DNA from: Dehalococcoidia bacterium
GTDB lineage: Bacteria > Chloroflexota > Dehalococcoidia > CAUJGQ01
Reading direction: 5' to 3'
NCBI GenBank assembly: GCA_035310145.1
Contig: DATGEL010000017.1
Span: 29,449-93,448, forward strand
Length of the DNA stretch: 64,000 bases
Positions within the stretch are counted from its first letter, which is position 1; every line of letters begins with the position of its first letter. This document shows positions 15,389 through 24,011 of this stretch, in pieces. Below the pieces are notes generated by a model. It ran no database searches. It was given only the letters and a program-made list of their open reading frames with translations, and was not told the origin of the DNA. Both the position numbers and the translations under genes were made by a program.

Positions 15389-16087
15389 ATGGCAGGGACA
15401 GCAGGGCAGATGGTCAGCTTTGCGCGGAACGGGGAGCAGACGGACGGCTACCTGGCGCGTCCTGATGGCGGCGGGCGGCATCCGGGCGTGATCGTCGTGC
15501 AAGAGTGGTGGGGGCTGGTGCCGCACATCAAGGACCTGGCCGACCGCCTGGCGGGCGAGGGCTTCGTGGCGCTGGCGCCGGACCTCTATCACGGCACGGC
15601 GGCGAACGAGCCGGACGAGGCCGGCAAGCTGATGATGGCGCTGCGCCTGGAGGAAGCGGCGAAGGATCTGGACGGCGCGGTGCGCTATCTGCTGGCGCAC
15701 GAGGCGACCGGCGGGCAGAAGGCGGGCATCGTCGGCTTCTGCATGGGCGGCGGGCTGGCGCTGTACGAGGCCTGCCACAATGCCGGCGCGTTCGGCGCCT
15801 GCGTCGATTTCTACGGCGTGTTCGAGGGCAGCGACTCCCAGATCGAGCGGCTGCAGGCGCCGTTGCTCGGCATCTTCGCCGAGCACGACCAGTGGACGCC
15901 GCCCGCGCAGGTGCAGGCGCTCAAGGCGCGGCTGCAGGCGCTGGGCAAGCAGGCGGAGTTGCACGTGTACCCCGGCTGCGACCACGCCTTCTTCAACGAC
16001 ACCAGCGCGTCGGCCTACAAGCCTGAAGCGGCGCAGGACGCCTGGCGGCGCACGCTCGCCTTCTTCCGCGAGCACCTGTCCGCGTAG
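15389..16087 (+). CDS. dienelactone hydrolase family protein
   Basis: 232 residues from ATG 15389 with GGGAGG upstream. Alpha/beta hydrolase of the DLH type that opens lactones such as dienelactone in chlorocatechol breakdown. The catalytic Cys lies in VGFCMGGG, the acid in FAEHDQWTP, and the His in YPGCDHAFFND. VIVVQEWWGL and FVALAPDLYHG are also characteristic. Length is normal. It stands alone; no chlorocatechol genes are near, so the natural substrate may be another ester or lactone. Confidence 0.88.
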   Translation: MAGTAGQMVSFARNGEQTDGYLARPDGGGRHPGVIVVQEWWGLVPHIKDLADRLAGEGFVALAPDLYHGTAANEPDEAGKLMMALRLEEAAKDLDGAVRYLLAHEATGGQKAGIVGFCMGGGLALYEACHNAGAFGACVDFYGVFEGSDSQIERLQAPLLGIFAEHDQWTPPAQVQALKARLQALGKQAELHVYPGCDHAFFNDTSASAYKPEAAQDAWRRTLAFFREHLSA

Positions 16088-16787
16088 GCGCCGCAGCCGC
16101 GGGGCAGCGTATCGAGCCGCACGAGCAGATCGGCCCGGCGCCTATGCGGACCGGCGCAGGGGGAGCTGCTCGCTCTGGGAACGCCCCGGCTCGGCGCGGC
16201 GATCCGGTTGGCCGCCGCCCAGGGGGAGATCGTAGGCGGCGCACAGTTCGGCAAACGTCGGCATCGCCTGGGCGAAACCGCCGCCGCAGGAGCGGATCAG
16301 GGCGTGCTGCTGCAGCACGCGCTCCAGGCGTTCAGTGCCCGTTGTGGCTGTCAACCCGCTCATGCGCGTTCGCTTTCCCGCAGCCTCACCGCGTTCCGTC
16401 CCATCTCTCCGATCTGAGTATCGAAGCGCGCCGGCGCGCCTGAAGGGCCGCGGCCCGTGGGTGCGGCGGAGCCGCGGGCTCGCATTGTTCTTGCAGATCA
16501 TTTTCTTCGGCGAATTTCTGAAGCGAATCACGAATCGGCGCGCGGCCCCCGTTGATATGGATACCGAACCATGGCCCGCGCTGCCCGCCGGCGGTAGGCG
16601 CGGCCGGGCCGGTCGGGCAGAAGGCTCCATCCCGCATGGCCGCAACAGCGTGAGGGAGCAGGGCGCAGCAGAAAGGAGCCAGCGCTGGAGAGCGCACTCG
16701 CGCCGAGCAGATTCCGGCCATCCAGGCACGGGGCACGTGCCCCGGCGGCTTCCGTGGCAATCACCAGGCAACAGAAGGAACACTGAG
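16088..16787. other. 700-base region with little coding evidence
   Basis: Between the hydrolase and the first membrane-protein/LuxR module. It holds one weak small frame (16142-16363, minus) and a short AT-rich stretch around 16480-16540 that could contain the promoter for the gene at 16788. The long leader has GAACCATGGCCC, similar to the leader of the paralogous gene at 20498. Confidence 0.4.
16142..16363 (-). CDS. possible 73-residue protein
   Basis: Frame from ATG 16363: MSGLTATTGTERLERVLQQH, then IRSCGGGFAQAMPTFAELCAAYDLPLGGG and a basic tail. Composition is plausible for a small helical protein, but the start has no SD and no family is recognised. May be spurious. Confidence 0.25.
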   Translation of the reverse strand: MSGLTATTGTERLERVLQQHALIRSCGGGFAQAMPTFAELCAAYDLPLGGGQPDRRAEPGRSQSEQLPLRRSA

Positions 16788-17381
16788 ATGAGCACACAAA
16801 CCCCCGTCGTCCCCGCCCGCGGCGCCGCTCGCAGGCTGCGCCTGCCCTGGTGGGTGGCCGTGGCGGCGCTCGCCGCCTTCGCGGCCGGCCTGGGCATCGG
16901 CATCTGGCAGATCCACGAGCACAACAGCGGCGGCCACCACGCCGTCGTGGCCGGCAGCGTGGCCGGCGGCGCCAGCGGCGCTCCCTTCGTCAGCGACGGG
17001 GCCGTCGACAGCGTCAACAGCGGTGCGGTCGTCGGCGCTCAGGCTGCTGAGCCGCGTGGCGGCCAGGCTGAGGCGATCGATTTCGGCCGGCCGGCGGCCG
17101 CGACCCAGCGCCAGGGCGTCGGCGAAGACCTCCCGGCAGACGCCGCCACCGGCAGCGTCACCACGTCGCCCGCCCTGACCGTGTACCTCGTCGCCAGCGA
17201 GGATCAGCGGCAGGCCGTCCAGGGCGAGCTGGACGATGCGGCGGCGATCGCCTCAGCGAATGCTGTGGCGCCGCAGCAGACGGTCGTCGTCGTGGACGAC
17301 GGCGGCGGCGATACGCAGGCGGACCTGCAAAGCGTCTACCCGCAGTTCCAGGTGAGCGTGGTCGATCTGCGGCAGCCGTAG
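16788..17381 (+). CDS. single-pass membrane protein, paralogue A
   Basis: 197 residues from ATG 16788 after AAGGA. It starts MSTQTPVVPARGAARR, then one membrane helix (WWVAVAALAAFAAGLGIGIW, residues about 21-40) and IHEHNSGG. The rest is outside the membrane: a low-complexity Gly/Ala/Ser linker, then a folded C-terminal part (ALTVYLVASEDQRQAVQGEL ... FQVSVVDLRQP). Its N-terminal 45 residues are nearly identical to the protein at 20498, and the C-terminal fold ends alike. Each copy is followed by a LuxR regulator, so a signalling or anti-activator role is inferred from context. No known family recognised. Confidence 0.7.
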   Translation: MSTQTPVVPARGAARRLRLPWWVAVAALAAFAAGLGIGIWQIHEHNSGGHHAVVAGSVAGGASGAPFVSDGAVDSVNSGAVVGAQAAEPRGGQAEAIDFGRPAAATQRQGVGEDLPADAATGSVTTSPALTVYLVASEDQRQAVQGELDDAAAIASANAVAPQQTVVVVDDGGGDTQADLQSVYPQFQVSVVDLRQP

Positions 17382-17582
17382 CTGCCGCGCACTCCACCAA
17401 GCCGGCGTCGGAGGCGGCAGAGCCGTCTCCCGGCGCCGGCGCTCAGCATCGCCGTCGAGTCAGCGGTGTTACGATGACACGCAACCAGACGATGCTGCCA
17501 CGCCAGGCAGCCGCCGCCGGCGATCCAAACAACGGCCGACACCTGGCGGACAGCCACGACAAGCACGCTGGAGCGCTACGCT

Positions 17583-20117
17583 ATGCCCGCCAGCGCCGGC
17601 CGGCCGTATGAGGCTTCCGCCAGCGGGGCAGTCGCTGCGCCCGGCGCCGCACTGCCGCGGCCGCCCACGCCCTTGCTGGGCCGCGAGGCGGAGCTGACCG
17701 CCGCGCGGTCGCTGCTGCGGCGCGACGAGATCGCGCTGCTGACGCTGACCGGCGCCGGCGGCTCCGGCAAGACGCGGCTGGCGCTCGCCCTCGCCGCCGG
17801 CGTGCGGGAGGAGTTTCCCGGCGGCGTGGTCTTCGTCTCGCTCGCGCCCGTGGCAGACCCGGCGCTGGTAGCGGCCACGATCGCCACGGCGCTGGGCGTC
17901 CGAGAGGCGGGCGGTCAGCCGCTGCTGGCAACGCTGCTGGCCCACCTGCGCCACTGCGAGCAGCCGCTGCTGCTCGTGCTCGACAACTGCGAGCACCTGC
18001 TCGCCGCGGCGCCGCTGGTGGCGGAGCTGCTCGCCGTCTCGCCCACGCTCACGGTGCTGGCAACCAGTCGTGCGGCGCTGCGGCTCTCCGGCGAACACGA
18101 GTTCCCGGTTCCTCCGCTCGCTCTGCCGGCGGAGGGCGAAACGGCGACCGCGGCGCTGGCCGAATCGCCCGCGGTGGCCCTGTTCTGTGCGCGGGCGAGC
18201 GCCGTGCGCCCCGACTTTGCGCTCACGGCGGCGAACGCGGCCGGCATTGCCGCGATCTGCCGCCGGCTGGACGGGCTGCCTTTGGCGATCGAGCTAGCAG
18301 CCGCCCGTGTGCGTGTGCTGCCGCCGGCGGCGCTGCTGGCACGGCTGGATCATGCGCTCGCCGTACTCACCGCAGGCCCGCGCGACCTGCCGGGACGCCA
18401 GCAAACCCTGCGCGACACGATCGCCTGGAGCTATCACCTGCTCAGTCCGGAGGAGCAATCGCTCTTCCGCCGTCTCGCCGTCTTCGCCGGCGGCTGCACG
18501 CTTGCAGCCGTCGCCGCCGTCTGCCTGCCGGACGCGCCCGACGAGATGACGGCGCTGAGCGGCGTCACAGCGCTGGTGGAACAGCATCTGCTCGTGCGCC
18601 AGCCGGGCGCCGCGGCCGAGCCGCGCTTTCACATGTTGGCCACGATTCGCGACTTCGGCCTGGAGCAGCTCACCGCTTCCGCGGAATACGATGCCCTCCG
18701 GCAACGCCACGCCGCGTGGCTGCTTACGCTCGCCGAGTGCGCCGAAGCAGGCCTTCAGGGCGCGCGCGCCGCCGACTGGTTGCGGCGGATCGACCGCGAA
18801 CTCGCGGAGACGCGCGCGGCGCTCGCATGGTCGGTCGAGCACGGCGCGACCGAGACCGGCCTACGGATCGTGAGTGCCTTGATCGACTATTGGGAGCTGC
18901 GCGCGGTCTTCACCGAAGCAGCCACCTGGGCGGAGACGTTGCTCGCGCAGCCGAGCTCAACGGATGACATGCTGGCGCGGGCGCGCGGCCTGTGTGTGCT
19001 CGGGGTAATGCGTGCGAATCAAGGCAGGCTCCCCGACGCCGAAGACGCACTGCGGCGGAGTGTCGCGGCCTTTCGCGAACGCGGCCATCGTGGCTGGTGG
19101 CTGGTTATGGCGCTGGGCTGGTTCAGCAGCAACATCGCCGCACAGGGTGACACGTCACGCTTCGAAGCGGCACGCGCGGCGGGCGATGAGGTGGTAGCGC
19201 TGATGCGCGCGGCAGGCGATGTGCGCGGTCTCGGCGGAGCCCTGTCCGGGCGTGGCTACGTGGCCCTCTTCACCGGCGAGCGAGAAGCGGCGCACCGTTT
19301 CTTTGCGGAGAGCGAACCGCTGCTGCGGGCGAGCGAGGACAGTCACCTGCTTGCGCGCGTCCTTAACCAGACCGGAGCGTTGGACCTTCAGCAGGGCGAC
19401 GGCCGCACGGCGCAGGCACGCTTCGCCGAGGCCCTGGCGCTGGCGACGGCGTTGGATGACAAGGGAAATGCAGCATTCGCCCGCCTTGGCCTCGGCTACG
19501 TCGCCCTAAATGGTCTGGATCTGCCCGCGGCGACGGCGTGCTTCGCGCAGAGCCTCGCGCTCGCCCGCGAGCTGGGCAGCGCCTACTTCCTCGTCCCAGC
19601 GCTGGAAGGGTGGGCCAGTCTGTGCAGGCTGGACCAGCGATTCGAACAGGCGGCCGGGATCATTGGAGCGGCCGCGGCGGTCCGTGAATCGAGCCACGCG
19701 CCCCACTGGCCGGGCTCTGAGGCGCGTTACGAGCAAGACGTGCAGCTCGTGCAGGCACGTCTCGGTGAGGAAGCGTTCAATACCCTCTGGGCGGCGGGGC
19801 GGGCGCTTTCGCCCGGCCAGGCGGCAGCCGCGGCGCTGCGGCAGGCGCAAGCGGAGCGGTGGCTGCATGACGCGCCCCCTGACCAGCAGTCAGTGGCGGC
19901 GTTGCCGCCGCATCATCTAAGCGTCCGCGAGGCCGAGGTGCTGCGGCTGATCGCGGCGGGCAAGGGCACACGCGAGATCGCCGCGGCGTTGACCATCGCC
20001 GAGGGCACCGTCGAGCGCCACGTCACCAACCTCTACAGGAAGATCGGCGCGGCGAATCGTGCCGAGGCCACGGCTTATGCTTTCCGCCACGGCCTCGACC
20101 GTTCCTCGCAACCGTAG
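17583..20117 (+). CDS. LuxR-type regulator with NB-ARC-like ATPase and TPR repeats
   Basis: An 844-residue STAND-type regulator. ATPase near the N-terminus: Walker [12 protein letters not shown] (57-64 core) and Walker [13 protein letters not shown] (129-140), with [12 protein letters not shown] sensor and [13 protein letters not shown]. The middle, about 380-740, is TPR-like helical repeats that normally sense a ligand or protein partner. Residues about 778-840 are a LuxR helix-turn-helix, [22 protein letters not shown]...[26 protein letters not shown]. It follows paralogue A by 200 bases. The start has no SD. ATP-driven oligomer change on signal binding is the family model. Confidence 0.88.
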   Translation: MPASAGRPYEASASGAVAAPGAALPRPPTPLLGREAELTAARSLLRRDEIALLTLTGAGGSGKTRLALALAAGVREEFPGGVVFVSLAPVADPALVAATIATALGVREAGGQPLLATLLAHLRHCEQPLLLVLDNCEHLLAAAPLVAELLAVSPTLTVLATSRAALRLSGEHEFPVPPLALPAEGETATAALAESPAVALFCARASAVRPDFALTAANAAGIAAICRRLDGLPLAIELAAARVRVLPPAALLARLDHALAVLTAGPRDLPGRQQTLRDTIAWSYHLLSPEEQSLFRRLAVFAGGCTLAAVAAVCLPDAPDEMTALSGVTALVEQHLLVRQPGAAAEPRFHMLATIRDFGLEQLTASAEYDALRQRHAAWLLTLAECAEAGLQGARAADWLRRIDRELAETRAALAWSVEHGATETGLRIVSALIDYWELRAVFTEAATWAETLLAQPSSTDDMLARARGLCVLGVMRANQGRLPDAEDALRRSVAAFRERGHRGWWLVMALGWFSSNIAAQGDTSRFEAARAAGDEVVALMRAAGDVRGLGGALSGRGYVALFTGEREAAHRFFAESEPLLRASEDSHLLARVLNQTGALDLQQGDGRTAQARFAEALALATALDDKGNAAFARLGLGYVALNGLDLPAATACFAQSLALARELGSAYFLVPALEGWASLCRLDQRFEQAAGIIGAAAAVRESSHAPHWPGSEARYEQDVQLVQARLGEEAFNTLWAAGRALSPGQAAAAALRQAQAERWLHDAPPDQQSVAALPPHHLSVREAEVLRLIAAGKGTREIAAALTIAEGTVERHVTNLYRKIGAANRAEATAYAFRHGLDRSSQP

Positions 20118-20497
20118 CGCCTACGGGCTTTCCTCATTCCCCGTTGATGCTGCCCCTGCACGGAAATGCGGGCTTTCCGCGACGGCAGCGCGCGGCGGAT
20201 CACAACTATCTTGCATTCCGTGCACGAGATCATGCGTAACAGCATCAATCGTGAGCGCGTCAGCAGAAAACGTTGAATGCCTTCGTTGATGCGTGCAGAG
20301 GAACATGGCCCATCCCTCCGCCGGCAGCGGGTCCGGCCATGTTTCCCTGGTGCAGAGCCTTCGCACCGCAAGGCGCGGAGCCAGCCCGAAAGGAGTCGCC
20401 GTGAAGATGAAGCTGGGTCGGGAGAGCCCTGGACCGCGCCGCCGCGCATGGCGCGGGCACCCGCGTATTCGCGCACCATTCAGCAAGGATCAATGAG
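20118..20497. other. 380-base leader with an inverted repeat
   Basis: Lies before the second membrane-protein gene. AACATGGCC (20302-20310) and GGCCATGTT (20335-20343) form nine-base arms with a 24-base GC-rich loop. A short frame with an SD (20401-20496) follows. No known riboswitch core was recognised. Confidence 0.45.
20401..20496 (+). CDS. possible 31-residue leader peptide
   Basis: GTG 20401 follows GAAAGGAG with a good gap and encodes VKMKLGRESPGPRRRAWRG and a basic tail, stopping one base before ATG 20498. Such tight spacing suggests translational coupling. No homologous frame precedes the paralogue at 16788, which lowers confidence. Confidence 0.3.
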   Translation: MKMKLGRESPGPRRRAWRGHPRIRAPFSKDQ

Positions 20498-21202
20498 ATG
20501 AGCACGCAAACCCCCGCCGCCCCCGCCCGTGGCGCCGCCCGCCGGACATGGCTGCCCTGGTGGTTAGCCGCCGCGGCGCTCGTCGCCTTTGCGGCCGGCC
20601 TGGGCATCGGTATCTGGCGGATCCACGAGCACAACAGCGGCAGTGGCCACAGCGCCCTGGCCACGAACGGCCGCGGCTGGGAGATCCCGAACTCCGGCGG
20701 CTTCGCGGGCACCGACGTGGCTCCCGCAGATGTCGCCGCCGCCAGTCAGCCGATCGGCGCCGTGGTCAACGGGCCGGTGACGGACGCCGTGCAGCAGGCG
20801 CACCTGCGCCAGGAAGCGGCGGCCGAAGCGGCGCAAATCACGGCTGCCCAACCGGCGGCTGCGAGTCAGCCGATTCCCCGCGGCGGCGAGGCCGAGGCGA
20901 TCGACGCCGCCAACGCGGCCAGCGCTACGCTGACGCCCCTGGCGCCGCTGACGCTTCGTGCCCTGGCGCAGACCGACACCAGCGCCACGGCGCCGCAGTT
21001 GGCGCTCTACATCGTCAACACGCAGGCAGACGCCAACGACCTGGAAACGGGCCTGACAGCGGACAACGCGATCCGCGCCACAGGCGGCGTGCCCGCGTTG
21101 CAGTTCGCCATCGTCGTCAGCAGCGCCGATGCCGGCAGCGTGCTGAACGACTACATGTCCGCGGCAGACGGGGTCTCGGCGCAGGTGATCGATCTGCGCT
21201 AG
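20498..21202 (+). CDS. single-pass membrane protein, paralogue B
   Basis: 234 residues from ATG 20498. The N-terminus MSTQTPAAPARGAARR, membrane helix (about residues 20-40) and IHEHNSGS closely match the protein at 16788. A longer Ala/Gln-rich linker carries two ASQPI repeats and the shared GG(E/Q)AEAID. The C-terminal part (LALYIVNTQADANDLETGL ... VSAQVIDLR) corresponds to that of paralogue A. It is followed by a LuxR regulator with a different sensor domain. Unknown family; likely tethered in the membrane with the folded end outside. Confidence 0.7.
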   Translation: MSTQTPAAPARGAARRTWLPWWLAAAALVAFAAGLGIGIWRIHEHNSGSGHSALATNGRGWEIPNSGGFAGTDVAPADVAAASQPIGAVVNGPVTDAVQQAHLRQEAAAEAAQITAAQPAAASQPIPRGGEAEAIDAANAASATLTPLAPLTLRALAQTDTSATAPQLALYIVNTQADANDLETGLTADNAIRATGGVPALQFAIVVSSADAGSVLNDYMSAADGVSAQVIDLR

Positions 21203-21397
21203 CAGAACGCACCTGGTAGCCATTGGTGAGACGCCGCGATGGCGGCGCGACGGGCGGCGGCTTCGTCTCGAAGCTGCCGCCTTGCCGCGCCTACCGGAGT
21301 CGGCATGAGCGCCGCCGCGATGCAGCGGCGGCCGGTGCCTTCCGCGCTCGCGGCGCATGCGGGCATTGCAGCGCCGCCAACTGCCCTGCAACCGCGC

Positions 21398-21403
21398 TAT
21401 ACT
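21398..21403 (+). promoter_or_regulatory. putative -10 for a leaderless regulator
   Basis: TATACT eight bases before ATG 21412; no SD in between. Suggests transcription starts at or near the A of the start codon. Confidence 0.4.
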
Positions 21404-21411
21404 ACGACGCA

Positions 21412-22485
21412 ATGCAGGAAACGATCCGCTACTGCACAACCGCAGACGGCGTGCGCATCGCCTTCGCCACAAGCGGCGAGGGCTATCCGGTCGTGCGCGT
21501 GCTCGGCTGGCTCACGCACCTGGAGTTCGAGCGCGGCGGGCCGTTGTGGCAGCCGTGGGTGCGGCACCTGGGCGGCCGCCACCGGCTTGTGCGCTATGAC
21601 ATGCGCGGCATCGGCCTCTCCGACCGCGAGGCTACAGACTTCACCCTGGAAGCCCGTATCGCGGACCTCTCCGCGGTCGTGGACGCGCTGGCGCTGGAGC
21701 GGTTCGCCCTCGTCGGCAGCTCCGACGGCGGCTACACCGCGATTGCCTACACGGCGGCACACCCCGAACGGGTGAGCCACCTCGTCCTGTATGGCGCACT
21801 CGCGCACCAACGACTCGACCCCGCATCGTTGGAGCAGTTCGAAGGCTTGCAGATGCTGGTGCGGCACCTGTGGGGCCAGAACAGCCCCGCGCTGCGCCAG
21901 CTGTTTGCCACCCTCTTCCACCCCGATGCAGACAGCGCCTTCTACGACTGGTTCAACGAGCTGCAGCGCGTCTCGATCGATCCAGCCGCGGCCGCCGCGT
22001 ACATCGCGTCACTGCCCACCATCGATGTTCGCAGCCTGCTCCCATCGATCTGTGTGCCAACGCTTGTGATCCACCGGCGCGATGACCAGGGCGTTCCCTT
22101 CGACCTTGGCCGCGAGCTGGCCGCGACGATTCCCGGCGCGACGTTCTTGCCGCTGGCCGGCCGTAATCACATTCCGCAGCCGCAAGAGCCGGAAACGGCG
22201 CAGATATTCGAAGCGATCGCCGCCTTCGTTGCCGGCGCTGGCGCACAGGATGGCAAGGTTGCACAGACCACCGACGCCGCCGGCGCCAAACTCTCGCCGC
22301 GCGAGTGCGAGGTCTTGCAGCTCATCGCCGCGGGCTGCAGCACGCACGAGATCGCGGCCAGATTGGTGATCAGCGAAGGCACGGTCGAGCGCCACGTCAC
22401 CAACCTCTACAGCAAGATCGGCGCGGTAAACCGGGCAGACGCCACCGCCTTCGCCTACCGTAACGGCCTCGCCTCGGCCGAGTGA
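21412..22485 (+). CDS. alpha/beta hydrolase-LuxR fusion regulator
   Basis: 357 residues. Residues 1-280 are an alpha/beta hydrolase: ATSGEGYPVVRVLGWLTHLE, RYDMRGIGLSD, nucleophile Ser104 in VGSSDGG, acid in IHRRDDQGVP and His in AGRNHIPQ, so catalysis could be intact. Residues about 290-350 are a LuxR helix-turn-helix, LSPRECEVLQLIAAGCSTHEIA...[15 protein letters not shown], nearly matching that of the 17583 regulator. The hydrolase half may bind or cleave a small signal such as an ester or lactone (inference). The start is probably leaderless. It follows paralogue B by 210 bases. Confidence 0.87.
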   Translation: MQETIRYCTTADGVRIAFATSGEGYPVVRVLGWLTHLEFERGGPLWQPWVRHLGGRHRLVRYDMRGIGLSDREATDFTLEARIADLSAVVDALALERFALVGSSDGGYTAIAYTAAHPERVSHLVLYGALAHQRLDPASLEQFEGLQMLVRHLWGQNSPALRQLFATLFHPDADSAFYDWFNELQRVSIDPAAAAAYIASLPTIDVRSLLPSICVPTLVIHRRDDQGVPFDLGRELAATIPGATFLPLAGRNHIPQPQEPETAQIFEAIAAFVAGAGAQDGKVAQTTDAAGAKLSPRECEVLQLIAAGCSTHEIAARLVISEGTVERHVTNLYSKIGAVNRADATAFAYRNGLASAE

Positions 22486-22538
22486 GCATGCGTGCAGCTC
22501 ATCGGGCCCGGCGTAGACTGGCAGCAGGGGGAAACGCC

Positions 22539-22853
22539 ATGCGCCGGGACGAAGCGCTGCGCATCCTGCGCGAGCACCGGGCGGAGCTGGCGGCGCTGAA
22601 GGTGGCCAGCCTGCGCCTGTTTGGCTCCGTCGCCCGCGACGAGGCCCGCCCCGACTCCGACGTCGATCTGCTGGTGACGTTCAGCGCGCCCGTGGGCTAC
22701 TTCCACGTCTTCCGCGTGCAGGACGAGATCGCCGCGATGCTCGGGCGGCCGGTGGACCTGATCGTTGAGGACGGCCTAAAGCCGCGCTACCGAGAGCACA
22801 TCATGAGGGAGGCGATCCCTGCAACCGAGGGACTGGAGAGATCGGATCGATGA
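22539..22853 (+). CDS. mntA: MNT nucleotidyltransferase antitoxin (MntA type), pair 1
   Basis: 104 residues from ATG 22539, with CAGGGGGA upstream. Minimal nucleotidyltransferase: the GSX10DXD motif is GSVARDEARPDSDVD, then LLVTFS. In MntA-HepT systems this enzyme adds AMP to the toxin tyrosine and so silences it. Its first 147 bases match the second copy (23219) with two differences; after codon 49 the sequences diverge completely. The C-terminal half GYFHVFRVQDEIAAMLGRPVDL is its own. The end overlaps the toxin gene by 35 bases, so the two are coupled. Confidence 0.88.
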   Translation: MRRDEALRILREHRAELAALKVASLRLFGSVARDEARPDSDVDLLVTFSAPVGYFHVFRVQDEIAAMLGRPVDLIVEDGLKPRYREHIMREAIPATEGLERSDR

Positions 22854-23163
22854 CATTCTGGAGGCCATCGAGAACATTCGGCAGTTCGTAGAAGGGATGA
22901 CCGTTGAGGATTTTCGCGGTGATCTGCGGACGCTTCACGCAGTCGCATACAATTTTGGCGTGCTGGGCGAGGCCGCTTCGCATGTTCCGCTGGCGCTTCG
23001 GCGGCGATATCCCGCCGTTCCCTGGCAGGAGATACGCGGAATGCGCAATATTGTGGTTCATATGTACTTCGGTATAAGCGTCGATACTCTCTGGAACACC
23101 CTGACTGATGACTTTCCAGTGGTCACACCGATTCTGGAACGCATGCTTCGAGAAGAGCCGTGA
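22819..23163 (+). CDS. hepT: HEPN toxin (HepT type), pair 1
   Basis: 114 residues if read from CTG 22819. The HEPN RNase motif RX4HXY is present as RNIVVHMY, with the tyrosine that MntA modifies. Upstream of the first ATG (22879) the frame encodes PRDWRDRIDDILEAIENIRQ, the conserved first helix of HepT, so that ATG is too late. No ATG, GTG or TTG covers it. CTG 22819 is six bases after GGGAGG and gives the expected family N-terminus. The second copy has the same arrangement. HepT toxins cut RNA, notably tRNA ends. Confidence 0.82.
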   Translation: MQPRDWRDRIDDILEAIENIRQFVEGMTVEDFRGDLRTLHAVAYNFGVLGEAASHVPLALRRRYPAVPWQEIRGMRNIVVHMYFGISVDTLWNTLTDDFPVVTPILERMLREEP

Positions 23164-23218
23164 GCGTCATTCCCCATCGGGCTGTTGTCCTCAGATCATT
23201 GCAGGAGTTGCACTCATA

Positions 23219-23509
23219 ATGCGCCGGGAGGATGCGCTGCGCATCCTGCGCGAGCACCGGGCGGAGCTGGCGGCGCTGAAGGTGGCCAGCCTGCGCCTGT
23301 TTGGCTCCGTCGCCCGCGACGAGGCCCGCCCCGACTCCGACGTCGATCTGCTGGTGACGTTCAGCCAACCGATCGATCTCTTCGATCTTGCCGATGTCAA
23401 GCTCTTGCTTGAAAAGCTGCTTGGCCGGGAGGTCGACCTAGTGTTGGAGCGAAGTGTCAGGCCGCAACTCCGGGAGCGAATATTCGCGGAGGCAATCCCT
23501 GCCGAGTAG
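23219..23509 (+). CDS. mntA: MNT nucleotidyltransferase antitoxin (MntA type), pair 2
   Basis: 96 residues from ATG 23219, preceded by GCAGGAG. Same GSVARDEARPDSDVD catalytic motif as pair 1, with 147 bases almost identical. The second half, QPIDLFDLADVKLLLEKLLGREVDLVLE, differs wholly. It starts 55 bases after the first toxin gene and overlaps its own toxin by 11 bases. The sharp boundary between the identical and unrelated halves points to recombination or gene conversion. Confidence 0.88.
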   Translation: MRREDALRILREHRAELAALKVASLRLFGSVARDEARPDSDVDLLVTFSQPIDLFDLADVKLLLEKLLGREVDLVLERSVRPQLRERIFAEAIPAE

Positions 23510-23843
23510 AGAATGGAAGCTGTACATCGAAGATATGCTGCGCAGCGTCGAGCGGGCGCTGGCCTACACGCAGGCCGTCTCGTACGACGCCTTCGTCGCG
23601 AATCAGGAGAAGGTCGACGCAGTGGTGCGCAACATCGAAGTCATCGGCGAGGCAGCCGGACGAGTGCCCGCGGAGATTCGCGATCACTATCCCGCGGCGC
23701 CCTGGGCTACGATTCGAGCGATGCGCAATATTCTTGCCCACGGTTACTATGCGGTCGATCTCGAACTCGTCTGGGGCGTTGTGCAGAATCGCCTCGAACC
23801 GTTGAGCCGCGACCGGCGCAACATCCTGCAGCGCGAGCCGTAG
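23499..23843 (+). CDS. hepT: HEPN toxin (HepT type), pair 2
   Basis: 114 residues from CTG 23499, the same length as toxin 1. Starts (M)PSREWKLYIEDMLRSVERAL, typical of HepT, and carries RNILAHGYY (RX4HXY). An ATG at 23535 would remove the first helix. CTG lies six bases after GCGGAGG, as in toxin 1. Protein similarity to toxin 1 is low outside IEVIGEAAGRVP-like and HEPN motifs, so the two pairs are not a simple recent duplication. Confidence 0.82.
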   Translation: MPSREWKLYIEDMLRSVERALAYTQAVSYDAFVANQEKVDAVVRNIEVIGEAAGRVPAEIRDHYPAAPWATIRAMRNILAHGYYAVDLELVWGVVQNRLEPLSRDRRNILQREP

Positions 23844-23891
23844 CTCCTGCGGTGCAGGCAGGCGCAGGCGATACCCGCCCCAGCACGCGTC

Positions 23892-24011
23892 TTGCGCCGA
23901 GACGACGCGCTGCGCACCCTGCGTGAGCGGCTGCAGGACGCCGCCGCGTTGCTGAAGACGGACGCGGCCACCCGCTCCACCCTGCGCTCGCGGCTATGCC
24001 GGCGGCTCTGA
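23892..24011 (+). pseudogene. vestige of a third MNT gene start
   Basis: From TTG 23892 the frame reads LRRDDALRTLRERLQDAAA and stops after 39 codons. The first 35 bases differ from the mntA start at about four places, then similarity ends before the catalytic motif. Its end overlaps the 3' end of the P450 gene on the other strand by 18 bases. Most simply a degraded third copy. Confidence 0.5.

Noticed and set aside
20302..20430. Possible cyclic di-GMP or other riboswitch before the second membrane-protein gene
   Set aside because: Only a simple dyad is seen; none of the conserved core bases of known riboswitches could be matched.
22539..23380. Near-identical direct repeats as a CRISPR or phage attachment signal
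   Set aside because: Both copies are the 5' coding ends of mntA genes with start codons and catalytic motifs.
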